A stretch of DNA of 16,034 bases, taken from JAAZAI01 sp050942875 (GTDB lineage Bacteria; Verrucomicrobiota; Kiritimatiellia; RFP12; UBA3636). The DNA lies in NCBI GenBank assembly GCA_050942875.1, contig JBMNOD010000083.1:1-16034 (forward strand). Direction: 5' to 3'. Each line of letters begins with the position of its first letter. The stretch's first letter is position 1. Both the position numbers and the translations under genes were made by a program. This document shows, piece by piece, positions 6,407 through 13,824 of the stretch. The notes below the pieces were generated by a model that was not told the DNA's origin, did no database searches, and saw only the letters and a list, made by a program, of their open reading frames with translations.

Positions 6407-7435
6407 ATGAAGGCACTGGTCAAGGCGAAACGCGGCAAAGGCCTCGAAATCCAGGACGTCCCGGAGCCCGAGGTGGGGGAGAACGACGTGCTCGTCCGCG
6501 TCGAACGCACGTCCATCTGCGGGACGGACGTCCACATCTACAACTGGGACGCCTGGGCGCAGCGGACGATCCCGGTCCCCATGGTGGTCGGGCACGAGTT
6601 CGTGGGCCGGGTCGAGGCGTTCGGGCGCAACGTCCACGACGTGGCGATCGGCGAGACGGTCTCGGGCGAGGGGCACATCGTCTGCGGGCGATGCCGCAAC
6701 TGCCTGGCCGGACGGCGGCACCTCTGCCCCAGGACGAGCGGGGTCGGCGTCAACCGGCCGGGCGCCTTCGCGGAACGCCTCGCGATCCCCGTCACCAACA
6801 TCTGGCACTGCAACCCGGCGATCCCCAAGGACCTGCTCGCCTGCTTCGACCCCCTCGGCAACGCGACGCACACCGCGCTGACGTTCCCGGTGCTGGGGGA
6901 GGACGTGCTCGTCACCGGAGCCGGCCCGATCGGGATCATGGCCGCCGCGATCGCGCGCCATGCCGGGGCGCGGTACGTCGTCATCACCGACGTCAACCCG
7001 TACCGCCTGGAGCTGGCGCGGAAGGTCGGCGTGACGCGCGCGGTCGACATCGCCCGCGAGAGCCTTGCGGACGTCCAGCGCGACCTGGGGATGAAGGAGG
7101 GCTTCGACGTGGGCATGGAGATGTCCGGCAGCGCCGACGCCCTCAACGGGATGATCGAGAACATGTGCCATGGGGGCCGCATCGCGATGCTCGGCATCCT
7201 GCCCCCCGGCACGGTCGTGGACTGGGACAAGGTGGTCTTCAACAGCCTGACCCTCAAGGGCATCTACGGACGCGAGATGTTCGAGACCTGGTACATGATG
7301 ACGTCGATGATCGAATCCGGACTCGACGTTTCGCCCGTCATCACGCATCGCTTCCACTGGACGGAGTTCGAGCGGGGCTTCGAGGCCATGCGGTCGGGCA
7401 ACTCGGGCAAGGTCGTGCTTTCCTGGGAGGACTGA
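6407..7435 (+). CDS. tdh: L-threonine 3-dehydrogenase
   Basis: 342 residues, against 341 in E. coli Tdh. It oxidises L-threonine with NAD+ to 2-amino-3-ketobutyrate, in the cytoplasm. It is a zinc medium-chain dehydrogenase: catalytic zinc ligands Cys38 (SICGTD) and His63-Glu64 (VGHEF), structural zinc cysteines at 93, 96, 99 and 107 (CGRCRNCLAGRRHLC), and the Rossmann motif GAGPIG at 171-176. The Met at 6407 is chosen because it follows AGGAG (6398-6402), gives the family length and places Cys38 at the E. coli position; the 51-codon upstream extension of the open frame is rejected. The gene lies 3 bp before kbl, so the two form a threonine-to-glycine degradation operon, in the reverse order of E. 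coli kbl-tdh. Confidence 0.95.
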   Translation: MKALVKAKRGKGLEIQDVPEPEVGENDVLVRVERTSICGTDVHIYNWDAWAQRTIPVPMVVGHEFVGRVEAFGRNVHDVAIGETVSGEGHIVCGRCRNCLAGRRHLCPRTSGVGVNRPGAFAERLAIPVTNIWHCNPAIPKDLLACFDPLGNATHTALTFPVLGEDVLVTGAGPIGIMAAAIARHAGARYVVITDVNPYRLELARKVGVTRAVDIARESLADVQRDLGMKEGFDVGMEMSGSADALNGMIENMCHGGRIAMLGILPPGTVVDWDKVVFNSLTLKGIYGREMFETWYMMTSMIESGLDVSPVITHRFHWTEFERGFEAMRSGNSGKVVLSWED

Positions 7436-7438
7436 GAG

Positions 7439-8641
7439 ATGATGGACGAACGAACGTCGGAGAGGCTCGATGGCGAGCTGGAGGCGATCCGGGCGGCCGG
7501 CTTGCGCAAGGACGAGCGGATCATCGCAGGGCCGCAGGGCGCCCGCGTCCGGCTCCGCGACGGACGCGAGACGCTGAACCTGTGCGCCAACAACTACCTG
7601 GGCCTGTCGAACCACCCGGCGATCGTCCGCGCGGCGATCGACGGGCTGGAGCGCCACGGCTACGGGCTTTCGTCCGTGCGCTTCATCTGCGGCACCCAGG
7701 ACATCCACAAGCGGCTCGAAGACCGCGTTTCGGCCTTCCTGGGCGTCGAGGACACGATCCTCTACAGCTCCTGCTTCGACGCCAACGGCGGGCTCTTCGA
7801 GACGCTGCTGGGGGCGGAGGACGCCGTGGTCAGCGACGCGCTCAACCACGCGAGCATCATCGACGGCATCCGCCTGTCGAAGGCGCGGCGCCTCCGCTAC
7901 GCGAACGGCGACATGGCGGATCTCGAGGCCAGGCTGCGCGAGGCCGACGCCGCGGGCGCCCGGACGAAGCTGATCGCCACCGACGGCGTTTTCTCGATGG
8001 ACGGCCATGTCGCCAAGCTCGCGGCGATCTGCGAGCTGGCCGAAAGGCACGGCGCCCTCGTCATGGTGGACGACTCGCACGCCGTCGGGTTCATGGGGCC
8101 GGGCGGGCGGGGCACGCCCGCCCACTGCGGCGTGGAGGGGCGGGTGGACATCCTGACCGGGACGTTCGGCAAGGCCCTCGGCGGCGCGGGCGGCGGCTAC
8201 GTCAGCGGCCGCCGGCGGATCGTGGATCTGCTTCGCCAGCGTTCGCGTCCCTACCTCTTCAGCAACTCGCTTTCCCCGGCCGTCGTCTGCGCCTCGCTCA
8301 AGGCGTTGGAGATCGTCTCCGAATCGGCGGCGTTGTGCGACCGGCTTTGGGAGAACACCCGGCATTTCCGCGAACGCATGGCCGCGGCCGGCTTCGACGT
8401 CGTGCCCGGCGAGCACCCGATCGTGCCGGTGATGTTCGGCGACGCCTTGTTGGCGGCGCGCGTGTCGGAGGCGTTGCTGGCGCGCGGCGTCTATGCCGTG
8501 GCCTTCTCCTATCCCGTCGTTCCGAAGGGGCAGGCGCGCATCCGAACGCAGATCTCCGCCGCCCACACGCAAGCGGATCTTGATTTCGCCGTCGAGGCCT
8601 TCCGCGAGGCCTTCGCCGAGGTCTCTTCGGCCGACGAGTAG
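7439..8641 (+). CDS. kbl: Glycine C-acetyltransferase (2-amino-3-ketobutyrate CoA ligase)
   Basis: 400 residues. A PLP-dependent alpha-oxoamine synthase that cleaves 2-amino-3-ketobutyrate with CoA to glycine and acetyl-CoA, completing the Tdh pathway. The PLP lysine is K245 in TGTFGKALGG; DDSHAVG at 211-217 supplies the Asp and His that contact the cofactor, and NHASIIDG at 136-143 the His that stacks on the ring. Two adjacent ATGs exist; the second would put the lysine at 244, as in E. coli, and give 399 residues. The Shine-Dalgarno GGAGG (7426-7430) lies inside the end of tdh. Only 3 bp separates the two genes, so Tdh and Kbl are co-expressed; in known systems they also form a complex that channels the unstable intermediate. 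Confidence 0.95.
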   Translation: MMDERTSERLDGELEAIRAAGLRKDERIIAGPQGARVRLRDGRETLNLCANNYLGLSNHPAIVRAAIDGLERHGYGLSSVRFICGTQDIHKRLEDRVSAFLGVEDTILYSSCFDANGGLFETLLGAEDAVVSDALNHASIIDGIRLSKARRLRYANGDMADLEARLREADAAGARTKLIATDGVFSMDGHVAKLAAICELAERHGALVMVDDSHAVGFMGPGGRGTPAHCGVEGRVDILTGTFGKALGGAGGGYVSGRRRIVDLLRQRSRPYLFSNSLSPAVVCASLKALEIVSESAALCDRLWENTRHFRERMAAAGFDVVPGEHPIVPVMFGDALLAARVSEALLARGVYAVAFSYPVVPKGQARIRTQISAAHTQADLDFAVEAFREAFAEVSSADE

Positions 8642-8679
8642 CCAGCCTCCCAAAAGACGATTGCGAACGGCTCCATTTT

Positions 8680-8700
8680 TAGGGTCTGTCCCCTATTTTT
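8680..8700 (+). terminator. Candidate intrinsic terminator after tdh-kbl, overlapping a RAYT-flanking repeat
   Basis: Stem TAGGG (8680-8684), loop TCTGTC, stem CCCTA (8691-8695), directly followed by TTTTT (8696-8700), 38 bp after the kbl stop. The stem is short, but position and U-tract fit a terminator. The same bases are one copy of the short repeat that also occurs at 10088-10105, so the terminator role may be incidental. Confidence 0.45.
8682..8699 (+). repeat. Left copy of an 18-bp repeat flanking the RAYT gene
   Basis: GGGTCTGTCCCCTATTTT here matches GGGGCTGTCCCCTATTTT at 10088-10105 in 17 of 18 positions, same orientation. A 13-bp word TCTGCCATCAATC also occurs on both sides (8730-8742 and 10000-10012). 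Motifs of this kind (GGGGACAG-CCC hairpins) are, as I remember, frequent beside Y1-type transposases. Confidence 0.6.
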
Positions 8701-8757
8701 GTCTTGCATTCGTCATCTGCAAGTGTTATTCTGCCATCAATCAAGCAGTTTTCTGCC

Positions 8758-8787
8758 GAATCCAACCAAATGCTGAATCCAACCAAA
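8758..8787 (+). repeat. 13-bp direct repeat upstream of the RAYT start
   Basis: GAATCCAACCAAA occurs at 8758-8770 and again at 8775-8787. The second copy runs into the Shine-Dalgarno AAAGGAG (8785-8791) of the transposase gene. It may be a small tandem duplication or a binding site in the leader; nothing more can be said. Confidence 0.6.
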
Positions 8788-8797
8788 GGAGCTGTTA

Positions 8798-9841
8798 ATG
8801 AGACTTCCACGAGTTCTCGCGAAAGGCGAGGGGATTTACCATGTCATCAGCCGAATCTCCGGCCAGCGATTCCTGCTCGACGCCAAGGAGAAGCCGCTTC
8901 TGGAGTGGCTGATGAACGCCGTCGCCGGGTTCTCCGGAGTCGATGTGCTTGCCTACGTGTTCATGGACAACCACTTCCACATGCTCGTGAAAGTTCCTGT
9001 GTGCCAAGATGTTGACGACGAGGAGCTCGTCCGGCGCATGTGCTTGCTCTACGGCAAGAAAAAGACGGACCGCATCCTGGGCGAGTGGGGGCTTTGGGAG
9101 AGCAAAGGCTTGGAGTTCAAGGTAGTCGATGCCAAGGAAGCGTTGCGGCGGCGCATGTACGACCTCTCGCAATTCTGCAAGACGTTCAAGGAGACGTTCT
9201 CGATGTTGTACAACGACCGTCACGAGCACAGCGGCACGATCTGGGGATCTCGTTTCAAAAGCATCCTCCTTTCGCCCGACTACCGCACGCTGATGACCGT
9301 CGCCGCCTACATCAACCTCAACCCCGTCCGCGCCGATGTGGTCAATGATCCCAGTGAATACCTGTGGTCTGGATATGGCGCTGCAAAGCAAGGCAAGAAC
9401 CTCGCCCGCAAAGGCATGTGCAATCTTGTCAGTACGGCTCTCGGACGCAAGGGGGTCGTGTCGTTCGAGGTTGCGCTTGCCGCGTGCGATGCGGCGATGG
9501 AAGGGTATGTCGATGCGCCTGCGTCCATTGACGACATCGCCGCGCCTGCTGCCAAGCACGACCCCGAAAACGCGCCGGAATTTGATTCCGCACAGGTCAA
9601 TGCGGCAATCAAGGAAGGCAAGCCGATTTCGCTTTTCGAGGCGTTGCGTTGCAAAATACGCTATTTCAGCCACGGAATCGCCGTCGGTCCGGTCGCATTC
9701 GTGCGCCAAGTCGTCAAGCCCTTGGCGTCGAACAAGGACACGACACGCAAATGCAGAGGTTGCAGGGATTTAGATCTCTACACGGCGCGGCGGTTGCGCG
9801 GCGGCGGCGAATTAAGCGTCCCCAAACGCCACATTGGCTAG
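8798..9841 (+). CDS. REP-associated tyrosine transposase (RAYT, Y1_Tnp family)
   Basis: 347 residues. N-terminal Y1 transposase domain: YHVISR (14-19), the HUH metal motif as DNHFHMLVKV (57-66, with H59 and H61), and the helix around FSMLYNDRHEHSGTIWGSRFKS (134-155), where Y138 is the likely nucleophile, then YINLNPVRA (171-179) and YLWSGY. Such enzymes cut and join single-stranded REP hairpins and are usually single-copy, domesticated genes rather than simple insertion sequences. The C-terminal 150 residues are longer than in E. coli RAYT and end with CRGC. The ATG has AAAGGAG 6 nt upstream. No inverted terminal repeats bound the gene; instead short repeats lie at 8682 and 10088, and a GTAG/GTGG hairpin cluster lies at 4785-5208. 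Confidence 0.85.
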   Translation: MRLPRVLAKGEGIYHVISRISGQRFLLDAKEKPLLEWLMNAVAGFSGVDVLAYVFMDNHFHMLVKVPVCQDVDDEELVRRMCLLYGKKKTDRILGEWGLWESKGLEFKVVDAKEALRRRMYDLSQFCKTFKETFSMLYNDRHEHSGTIWGSRFKSILLSPDYRTLMTVAAYINLNPVRADVVNDPSEYLWSGYGAAKQGKNLARKGMCNLVSTALGRKGVVSFEVALAACDAAMEGYVDAPASIDDIAAPAAKHDPENAPEFDSAQVNAAIKEGKPISLFEALRCKIRYFSHGIAVGPVAFVRQVVKPLASNKDTTRKCRGCRDLDLYTARRLRGGGELSVPKRHIG

Positions 9842-10296
9842 CCCCAACGGGTCCACTTAGCCGGAAGACCGAAACAGCCAGCGGCTATGCTCAAGAACAG
9901 AGACCACAGACGTGGCCTCCATCTCTTGCCGTTCAAAAACACGTCTAAAACCCGCCAAAAGCAAAGATAACATTGAAATTTTGGCAATGCACCCCGAAAT
10001 CTGCCATCAATCGGCTAGATCGCCCTCGATCCAATGCAAGGTCTCGAAATTTCGTCTTTGATGAACTGAATTTTGGCCCAGCTTTTGGGGGCTGTCCCCT
10101 ATTTTCCCTAAAAAGGTGGTCCAAGGTCCGCCGCAGGGAAACTTTGTCGCAAACTCAGTCGAATCCAAAGTCCTGCGTCCCGAGCCACCAGCCGCTAACG
10201 ACCAGCGACTGGCAGTCGGTGAAGCCAATCCATGGCCGATTGCCCGGAAATCGAAAAGCGTTGCGGTTGGGCGGGGAGTCATGCTAAAGTGATTCC
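9842..10296. other. Non-coding spacer between the RAYT and PSP1 genes
   Basis: 455 bp without a gene I can support; short open frames on both strands here lack start signals and recognisable sequence. It contains the word TCTGCCATCAATC (10000-10012) shared with the left flank of the RAYT gene and the 18-bp repeat at 10088-10105. Close to its end GGGGAG (10273-10278) precedes a three-codon frame ATG CTA AAG TGA (10281-10292), just before the PSP1 start. Confidence 0.6.
10088..10105 (+). repeat. Right copy of the 18-bp repeat flanking the RAYT gene
   Basis: Same orientation as the copy at 8682-8699, 17 of 18 bases identical. Here GGGG and CCCC (10088-10091 and 10096-10099) form a short hairpin with loop CTGT. 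It lies 246 bp after the transposase stop. Confidence 0.6.
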
Positions 10297-10980
10297 ATGA
10301 CTCGGCATGGAGAATTCACTTTGGGCGACGGCATCCTGGCGTCGTGCCGGATCCCCGACGGCGACGTGCCGGCGGAGGATGCGGTCTGCCTTTTGGAGAT
10401 TGACGGCGTTCGTGAATTCGGTCGCTTCATTCGCCTGTGTCCGGAGCATGCGTCTTGTTACGGCGGTGTGAAGGGCGAGTTCCTGCAAGTGGCGGGCGCC
10501 GACGATTTGGACAAGCTGGCGGGCAACGGGCAGGCGATGCAACGGGCACGAAACGTAGCGCTGAAATGGGCGGAAGAGAACGGTCAGCAGATCGTTTCCA
10601 TTCGACTTCGGTTTTCAGTCCGTCGCGAGCGCTTGAGCCTTATGCTGCACGCCGGGGAGTTCTTCAATGCTTCGCCTTTGTGCGAACTCCTTGAAAAGCG
10701 GTTTCAGACGAAGGTGGCGCTGCGCTTCGCCTCGTCCCGCGAGATCGCCGGCGCGATTGGCGGGCTGGGCGTTTGCGGTCGCGTGCTCTGTTGCTGCAAC
10801 GGCGTCAGTGCACTGGCCCCCATCGATGCCAAGTTTGCCAAGCAGGCGGGCATGAATCTGTATGATTCGGCGGCGGCGGGGCTTTGTGCTCGATTGAAGT
10901 GCTGCGTCAATTACGAGTCCGGGGACGTGGACGACGAGCCGCCTCGGCGACGTTCGGAAAGACAAGGAGTTCCATCATGA
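10297..10980 (+). CDS. PSP1 domain protein (RicT/YaaT-like)
   Basis: 227 residues. The C-terminal PSP1 signature is clear: REIAGAIGGLGVCGRVLCC (148-166), then the PID-x-x-FAKQAGMNL helix (175-188), then GLCARLKCCVNYE (195-207). In Bacillus RicT (YaaT) the matching cysteines help hold [4Fe-4S] clusters in the RicA-RicF-RicT complex, which acts in mRNA processing and development; here C160, C165-167, C197, C202 and C203 are candidates. No RicA or RicF homologue is in the window. No clear Shine-Dalgarno precedes the ATG; a three-codon frame with a good GGGGAG ends 4 nt upstream. The stop overlaps the start of the lipoprotein gene (ATGA), so the two are translationally coupled. Confidence 0.85.
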   Translation: MTRHGEFTLGDGILASCRIPDGDVPAEDAVCLLEIDGVREFGRFIRLCPEHASCYGGVKGEFLQVAGADDLDKLAGNGQAMQRARNVALKWAEENGQQIVSIRLRFSVRRERLSLMLHAGEFFNASPLCELLEKRFQTKVALRFASSREIAGAIGGLGVCGRVLCCCNGVSALAPIDAKFAKQAGMNLYDSAAAGLCARLKCCVNYESGDVDDEPPRRRSERQGVPS

Positions 10981-11507
10981 CGTTTCAGACAAGAATCTTG
11001 ATTGCCGTTGCAATGGCGACGTTGATGCTCGCCGGCTGCAAGACGGCACCGAAAGAAAAGGAGTCCACTGCGCCAAAAACGGTGGCGTCCGACAAGATGT
11101 TGACGGCGTTGGAGACGACGTACAACTACATGACGCCGCGGGATCTCAAGGAAAGCGGCGGCTTGCGGATTGCCTTGGTCGATGTGGATTTCTCGAGGCC
11201 GAACCTGGCCTATGACTTCAATGTCGTTTCCTTTACGCCCGATGGCACGGATGCGTTGCTGGCTGTGGCGACCGAGCCGGCGAAACGTCTCAACACCTTG
11301 TCCGAACTCCGCGATTATTTTCTGGCCTACATGCCGTCCGCCCGAATCGGCGTCGTCATGATGTTCGACGGCGAACCGCTCGGCACGAGCGGCAAGTCGC
11401 CGCAGTCCGCGCATAATGCCTTCTTCAGGGAGTTTGCAGCGATGATGGACGCCGCGGGAATCGATTACACGTACATCGTCCCGGACAAGATCACCATCAT
11501 CAATTAA
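10977..11507 (+). CDS. Small lipoprotein of unknown function
   Basis: 176 residues. The N-terminus MTFQTRILIAVAMATLMLAGC is a lipoprotein signal with lipobox L-A-G-C, Cys21 being lipidated; a charged KTAPKEKES linker follows. The rest is a compact domain with LRIALVDVDFSRPNLAYDFNVVSFTPDG and a hydrophobic strand RIGVVMMFDGEP, with no family I recognise. AAGGAG (10964-10969) lies 7 nt before the ATG, which overlaps the PSP1 stop by 4 bp; the open frame extends further upstream inside the PSP1 gene but this start has the signal peptide. It converges with the zincin gene, only 2 bp between the stop codons. Localised to the membrane, leaflet unknown. Confidence 0.85.
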   Translation: MTFQTRILIAVAMATLMLAGCKTAPKEKESTAPKTVASDKMLTALETTYNYMTPRDLKESGGLRIALVDVDFSRPNLAYDFNVVSFTPDGTDALLAVATEPAKRLNTLSELRDYFLAYMPSARIGVVMMFDGEPLGTSGKSPQSAHNAFFREFAAMMDAAGIDYTYIVPDKITIIN

Positions 11508-11509
11508 GG

Positions 11510-11881
11510 CTAGCCGATGCCGAGGTCGTCGAGGTCGTCTTCCTCCAGGCCGAGGTAGTGGCCGATTTCGTGGAGGAGCGTCGTTCGCACTTCCTCCCGG
11601 AATCGGCGGGGATTGTCATCGGCTTCCAGACGCAGGTTTTCGATGAAGAGCCGCACGGTTGGCGGCAGGAGATCGGCCTCGGCGAGTTCGTCGCCGTAGG
11701 CGCAGCCGGTGAAGAGGCCGAGCAGATCGTCGTCCTCGTCCTCGGGTGCCGGATGCGCTTCGAGCGTGATCAAGATGTTGCCGAGCTTCTTGCGAATGTT
11801 GGAGGGGAGGGCGGCGAGGATGCGTTCGGATTCCGCTTCGGCCCAGTCGTACCAACGGTTTCTTCTGGGGCGAGGGGGCAT
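11510..11881 (-). CDS. Minimal zincin-like metallopeptidase
   Basis: 123 residues, cytosolic. TTLLHEIGHYLGLEEDDL near the C-terminus holds the HExxH zinc site (H104, E105, H108) with the HYxGL extension of the small Zincin_1 (PF06262, MMP-like) family; length and the acidic middle segment fit that family. Substrate unknown. The N-terminus is short and basic. There is no Shine-Dalgarno before the ATG; instead a 7-bp tandem array starts 8 bp upstream. It is the last gene of the right-hand minus-strand group and meets the lipoprotein gene tail to tail with no room for a separate terminator. Confidence 0.85.
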   Translation of the reverse strand: MPPRPRRNRWYDWAEAESERILAALPSNIRKKLGNILITLEAHPAPEDEDDDLLGLFTGCAYGDELAEADLLPPTVRLFIENLRLEADDNPRRFREEVRTTLLHEIGHYLGLEEDDLDDLGIG

Positions 11882-11889
11882 CGGTTGAG

Positions 11890-11983
11890 GTCTAAAGTCT
11901 AAAGTCCAAAGTCCAAGGTCGAAAGGGGCTAGGGGCTAGGGGTTAGGAAGCGGCTAGCGGCTAGCGGCTAGCGGCTAGCGACT
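11890..11983. repeat. Degenerate heptanucleotide tandem array
   Basis: Read on the plus strand in 7-bp steps: GTCTAAA twice, GTCCAAA, GTCCAAG, GTCGAAA (11890-11924); GGGGCTA twice, GGGGTTA (11925-11945); four odd bases GGAA; GCGGCTA four times (11950-11977) and GCGACTC. Three unit types share the 7-bp period. The GGGG runs at 11925-11946 could form a G-quadruplex. It resembles cyanobacterial STRR heptamers in form. Confidence 0.85.
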
Positions 11984-12046
11984 CAATCGGTCAGGCGACG
12001 GCGTTGGTTCGAGACGGGGCGAGAAGCCTTCCGAAATCAATTCCGG

Positions 12047-12061
12047 CGACTGACCGATTGC
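12047..12061 (-). repeat. 15-bp inverted repeat, left arm
   Basis: The reverse complement, GCAATCGGTCAGTCG, is found exactly at 13902-13916, so the two copies bracket the GGGtGRT and NifU-like genes head to head. Ten of these bases (12051-12060) also pair with CAATCGGTCA at 11984-11993 to give a local inverted repeat downstream of the GGGtGRT stop. Confidence 0.75.
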
Positions 12062-12075
12062 GGGGTTCGGTGCGT

Positions 12076-13077
12076 TTATTTCTTGGCGGACTCTTCGATG
12101 GCGACCGCGACGGCGACGGTGGCGCCGACCATCGGGTTGTTGCCCATGCCGATGAGACCCATCATTTCGACGTGCGCGGGAACGGAGGACGAGCCTGCGA
12201 ACTGCGCGTCGGAGTGCATGCGGCCCATGGTGTCGGTCATGCCGTAGGAGGCGGGGCCGGCGGCCATGTTGTCCGGGTGCAGCGTGCGGCCCGTGCCGCC
12301 GCCGGAGGCGACGGAGAAGTACTTGCGGCCGCGTTCGGTGCATTCCTTCTTGTACGTGCCGGCGACCGGGTGCTGGAAGCGGGTCGGGTTCGTGGAGTTG
12401 CCGGTGATCGAGACGTCCACGCCTTCGTGCCACATGACGGCGACGCCTTCGCGGACGTCGTCGACGCCGTAGCAGCGCACGTCGGCCTTGGGGCCCTTGG
12501 AGAAGGGCGTCTCCTTGACGACCGTCAGTTTGCCGGTGCTGTAGTCGAACTTCGTCTGGACGTAGGTGAAGCCGTTGATGCGGCTGATGATGTAGGCGGC
12601 GTCCTTGCCCAGGCCGTTGAGGCAGACGCGCAGCGGCTGCTTGCGGACCTTGTTGGCGGACTTGGCGATGCCGATCGCGCCTTCGGCGGCGGCGAACGAC
12701 TCGTGGCCGGCGAGGAAGCAGAAGCACTGCGTCTCGTCGCGCAGGAGCATGGCGGCGAGGTTGCCGTGGCCGATGCCGACCTGGCGGCCATCCGCCACGG
12801 AGCCGGGGATGCAGAACGCCTGCAAGCCGAGGCCGATGGCCTCGGCGGCTTCGGCGGCCTTGGTGCAGCCCTTCTTCAACGCGATGGCGGCGCCGACGGT
12901 GTAGGCCCAGGCCGCGTTCTCGAAGGCGATGCTCTGGACGGACTTGGTGATTTCGTAGGGGTTGAAGCCGCGGGCCTTGCAGATCTCAAGGCATTCTTCA
13001 ATGGACTTGATTCCGTGCTTGGCCAGTTCGGCCAGGATCTGGGGCTCGCGGCGGGTGTAGGATTCGAAAAGTGGCAT
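12076..13077 (-). CDS. GGGtGRT family protein
   Basis: 333 residues, cytosolic. Named after the motif GGGTGRT, here at 259-265 in SVASGGGTGRTLHPDN. Other blocks, such as GRQVGIGHGNLAAMLLRDETQCFCFLAGHESFAAAEGAIGIAKSANKVR, are strongly conserved-looking, and Cys appears at 89, 118, 120, 152, 202 and 246. The biochemical role of the family is unknown to me; it is known mainly from anaerobic bacteria and archaea and is typically next to a NifU/IscU-like scaffold gene, as here. AGGAG (13087-13091) lies 9 nt before the ATG and 8 bp after the scaffold stop, so the pair is one operon. An Fe-S-linked role is inferred from context only. Confidence 0.9.
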   Translation of the reverse strand: MPLFESYTRREPQILAELAKHGIKSIEECLEICKARGFNPYEITKSVQSIAFENAAWAYTVGAAIALKKGCTKAAEAAEAIGLGLQAFCIPGSVADGRQVGIGHGNLAAMLLRDETQCFCFLAGHESFAAAEGAIGIAKSANKVRKQPLRVCLNGLGKDAAYIISRINGFTYVQTKFDYSTGKLTVVKETPFSKGPKADVRCYGVDDVREGVAVMWHEGVDVSITGNSTNPTRFQHPVAGTYKKECTERGRKYFSVASGGGTGRTLHPDNMAAGPASYGMTDTMGRMHSDAQFAGSSSVPAHVEMMGLIGMGNNPMVGATVAVAVAIEESAKK

Positions 13078-13098
13078 GGTGTGTACTCCTTTATCTCT

Positions 13099-13800
13099 TT
13101 ATTCCGCGCGGGGGTCGATGCTCTTGACGGCGCCGTCCTCTTCGGTGGTGCGGCCGTACTTGCCGGTTGCCTTGGCGAGCGCCTCGTTGGCGTCGACGCC
13201 TTTTTTGATCTGTTCCATCATCGGCCCGATGCGGACGAATTCGTAGCCGCAGATTTCGTCGTTGGCGTCCAGGTAGAGCTTGCTGACGTAGCCTTCGGCC
13301 ATTTCCAGGTAGCGCGGTCCCTTGGCGCGGGTCGAATACATCGTCCCGATCTGGGAGCGGAGGCCCTTGCCGAGGTCTTCCAGGCCGCCGCCGATGGGCA
13401 ATCCGCCTTCGGAGAAGGCCGATTGGGTGCGTCCGTAGACGATCTGGAGGAAGAGCTCGCGCATCGCCGTGTTGATGGCGTCGCAGACGAGGTCGGTGTT
13501 GAGCGCTTCGAGAATCGTCTTGCCGACGAGGATCTCGGAGGCCATGGCGGCGGAGTGCGTCATGCCGGAGCAGCCGAGCGTCTCGATCAGCGCTTCCTCG
13601 ATGATGCCTTCCTTGACGTTGAGCGTGAGCTTGCAGGCGCCCTGCTGGGGTGCGCACCAGCCGACGCCATGGGTCAGCCCCGAGATGTCCTTGACTTCTC
13701 GTGCCTGCACCCAGCTGCCCTCTTCGGGGATCGGCGCAGGGCCGTGGTTGCAGCCTTTGGCCACCGGGCACATGTGCTGAACTTCGTGCGTATAGATCAT
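13099..13800 (-). CDS. NifU/IscU-like iron-sulfur cluster assembly scaffold protein
   Basis: 233 residues. The IscU-like part includes ETLGCSGMTHSAAMASEILVGKTILEALN (73-101, Cys77) and Cys106 in DLVCDAINTAMREL, with Cys49 (GVGWCAPQQGAC) near the position of the first scaffold Cys and Cys56 close by. An extra N-terminal segment (HMCPVAKGCNHGPAPIPEEG, Cys11 and Cys17) is longer than in classical IscU. It would assemble Fe-S clusters in the cytoplasm for transfer to a target, perhaps the GGGtGRT partner 21 bp downstream. Start at 13800 chosen because AAGGA (13807-13811) lies 6 nt upstream; eight extra upstream codons are open but lack a better site. No cysteine desulfurase is in the window. Confidence 0.85.
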   Translation of the reverse strand: MIYTHEVQHMCPVAKGCNHGPAPIPEEGSWVQAREVKDISGLTHGVGWCAPQQGACKLTLNVKEGIIEEALIETLGCSGMTHSAAMASEILVGKTILEALNTDLVCDAINTAMRELFLQIVYGRTQSAFSEGGLPIGGGLEDLGKGLRSQIGTMYSTRAKGPRYLEMAEGYVSKLYLDANDEICGYEFVRIGPMMEQIKKGVDANEALAKATGKYGRTTEEDGAVKSIDPRAE

Positions 13801-13824
13801 GGTGTTTCCTTCTTGACGGTTCAA

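Noticed and set aside
6389..8653. 754-codon open frame on the minus strand opposite tdh-kbl
   Set aside because: Both plus-strand genes carry complete catalytic motifs; the antisense frame is an effect of GC-rich codon use.
8798..9841. Classical insertion sequence around the Y1 transposase
   Set aside because: No terminal inverted repeats, no target-site duplication and no TnpB; the sequence fits the RAYT group instead.
9973..10287. Short overlapping frames on both strands between the RAYT and PSP1 genes
   Set aside because: No ribosome site, no recognisable domain, and they cover the 18-bp repeat; treated as non-coding.
12005..12046. tRNA-like GGTTCGAGAC word
   Set aside because: No acceptor stem, D-arm or anticodon arm can be folded around it.
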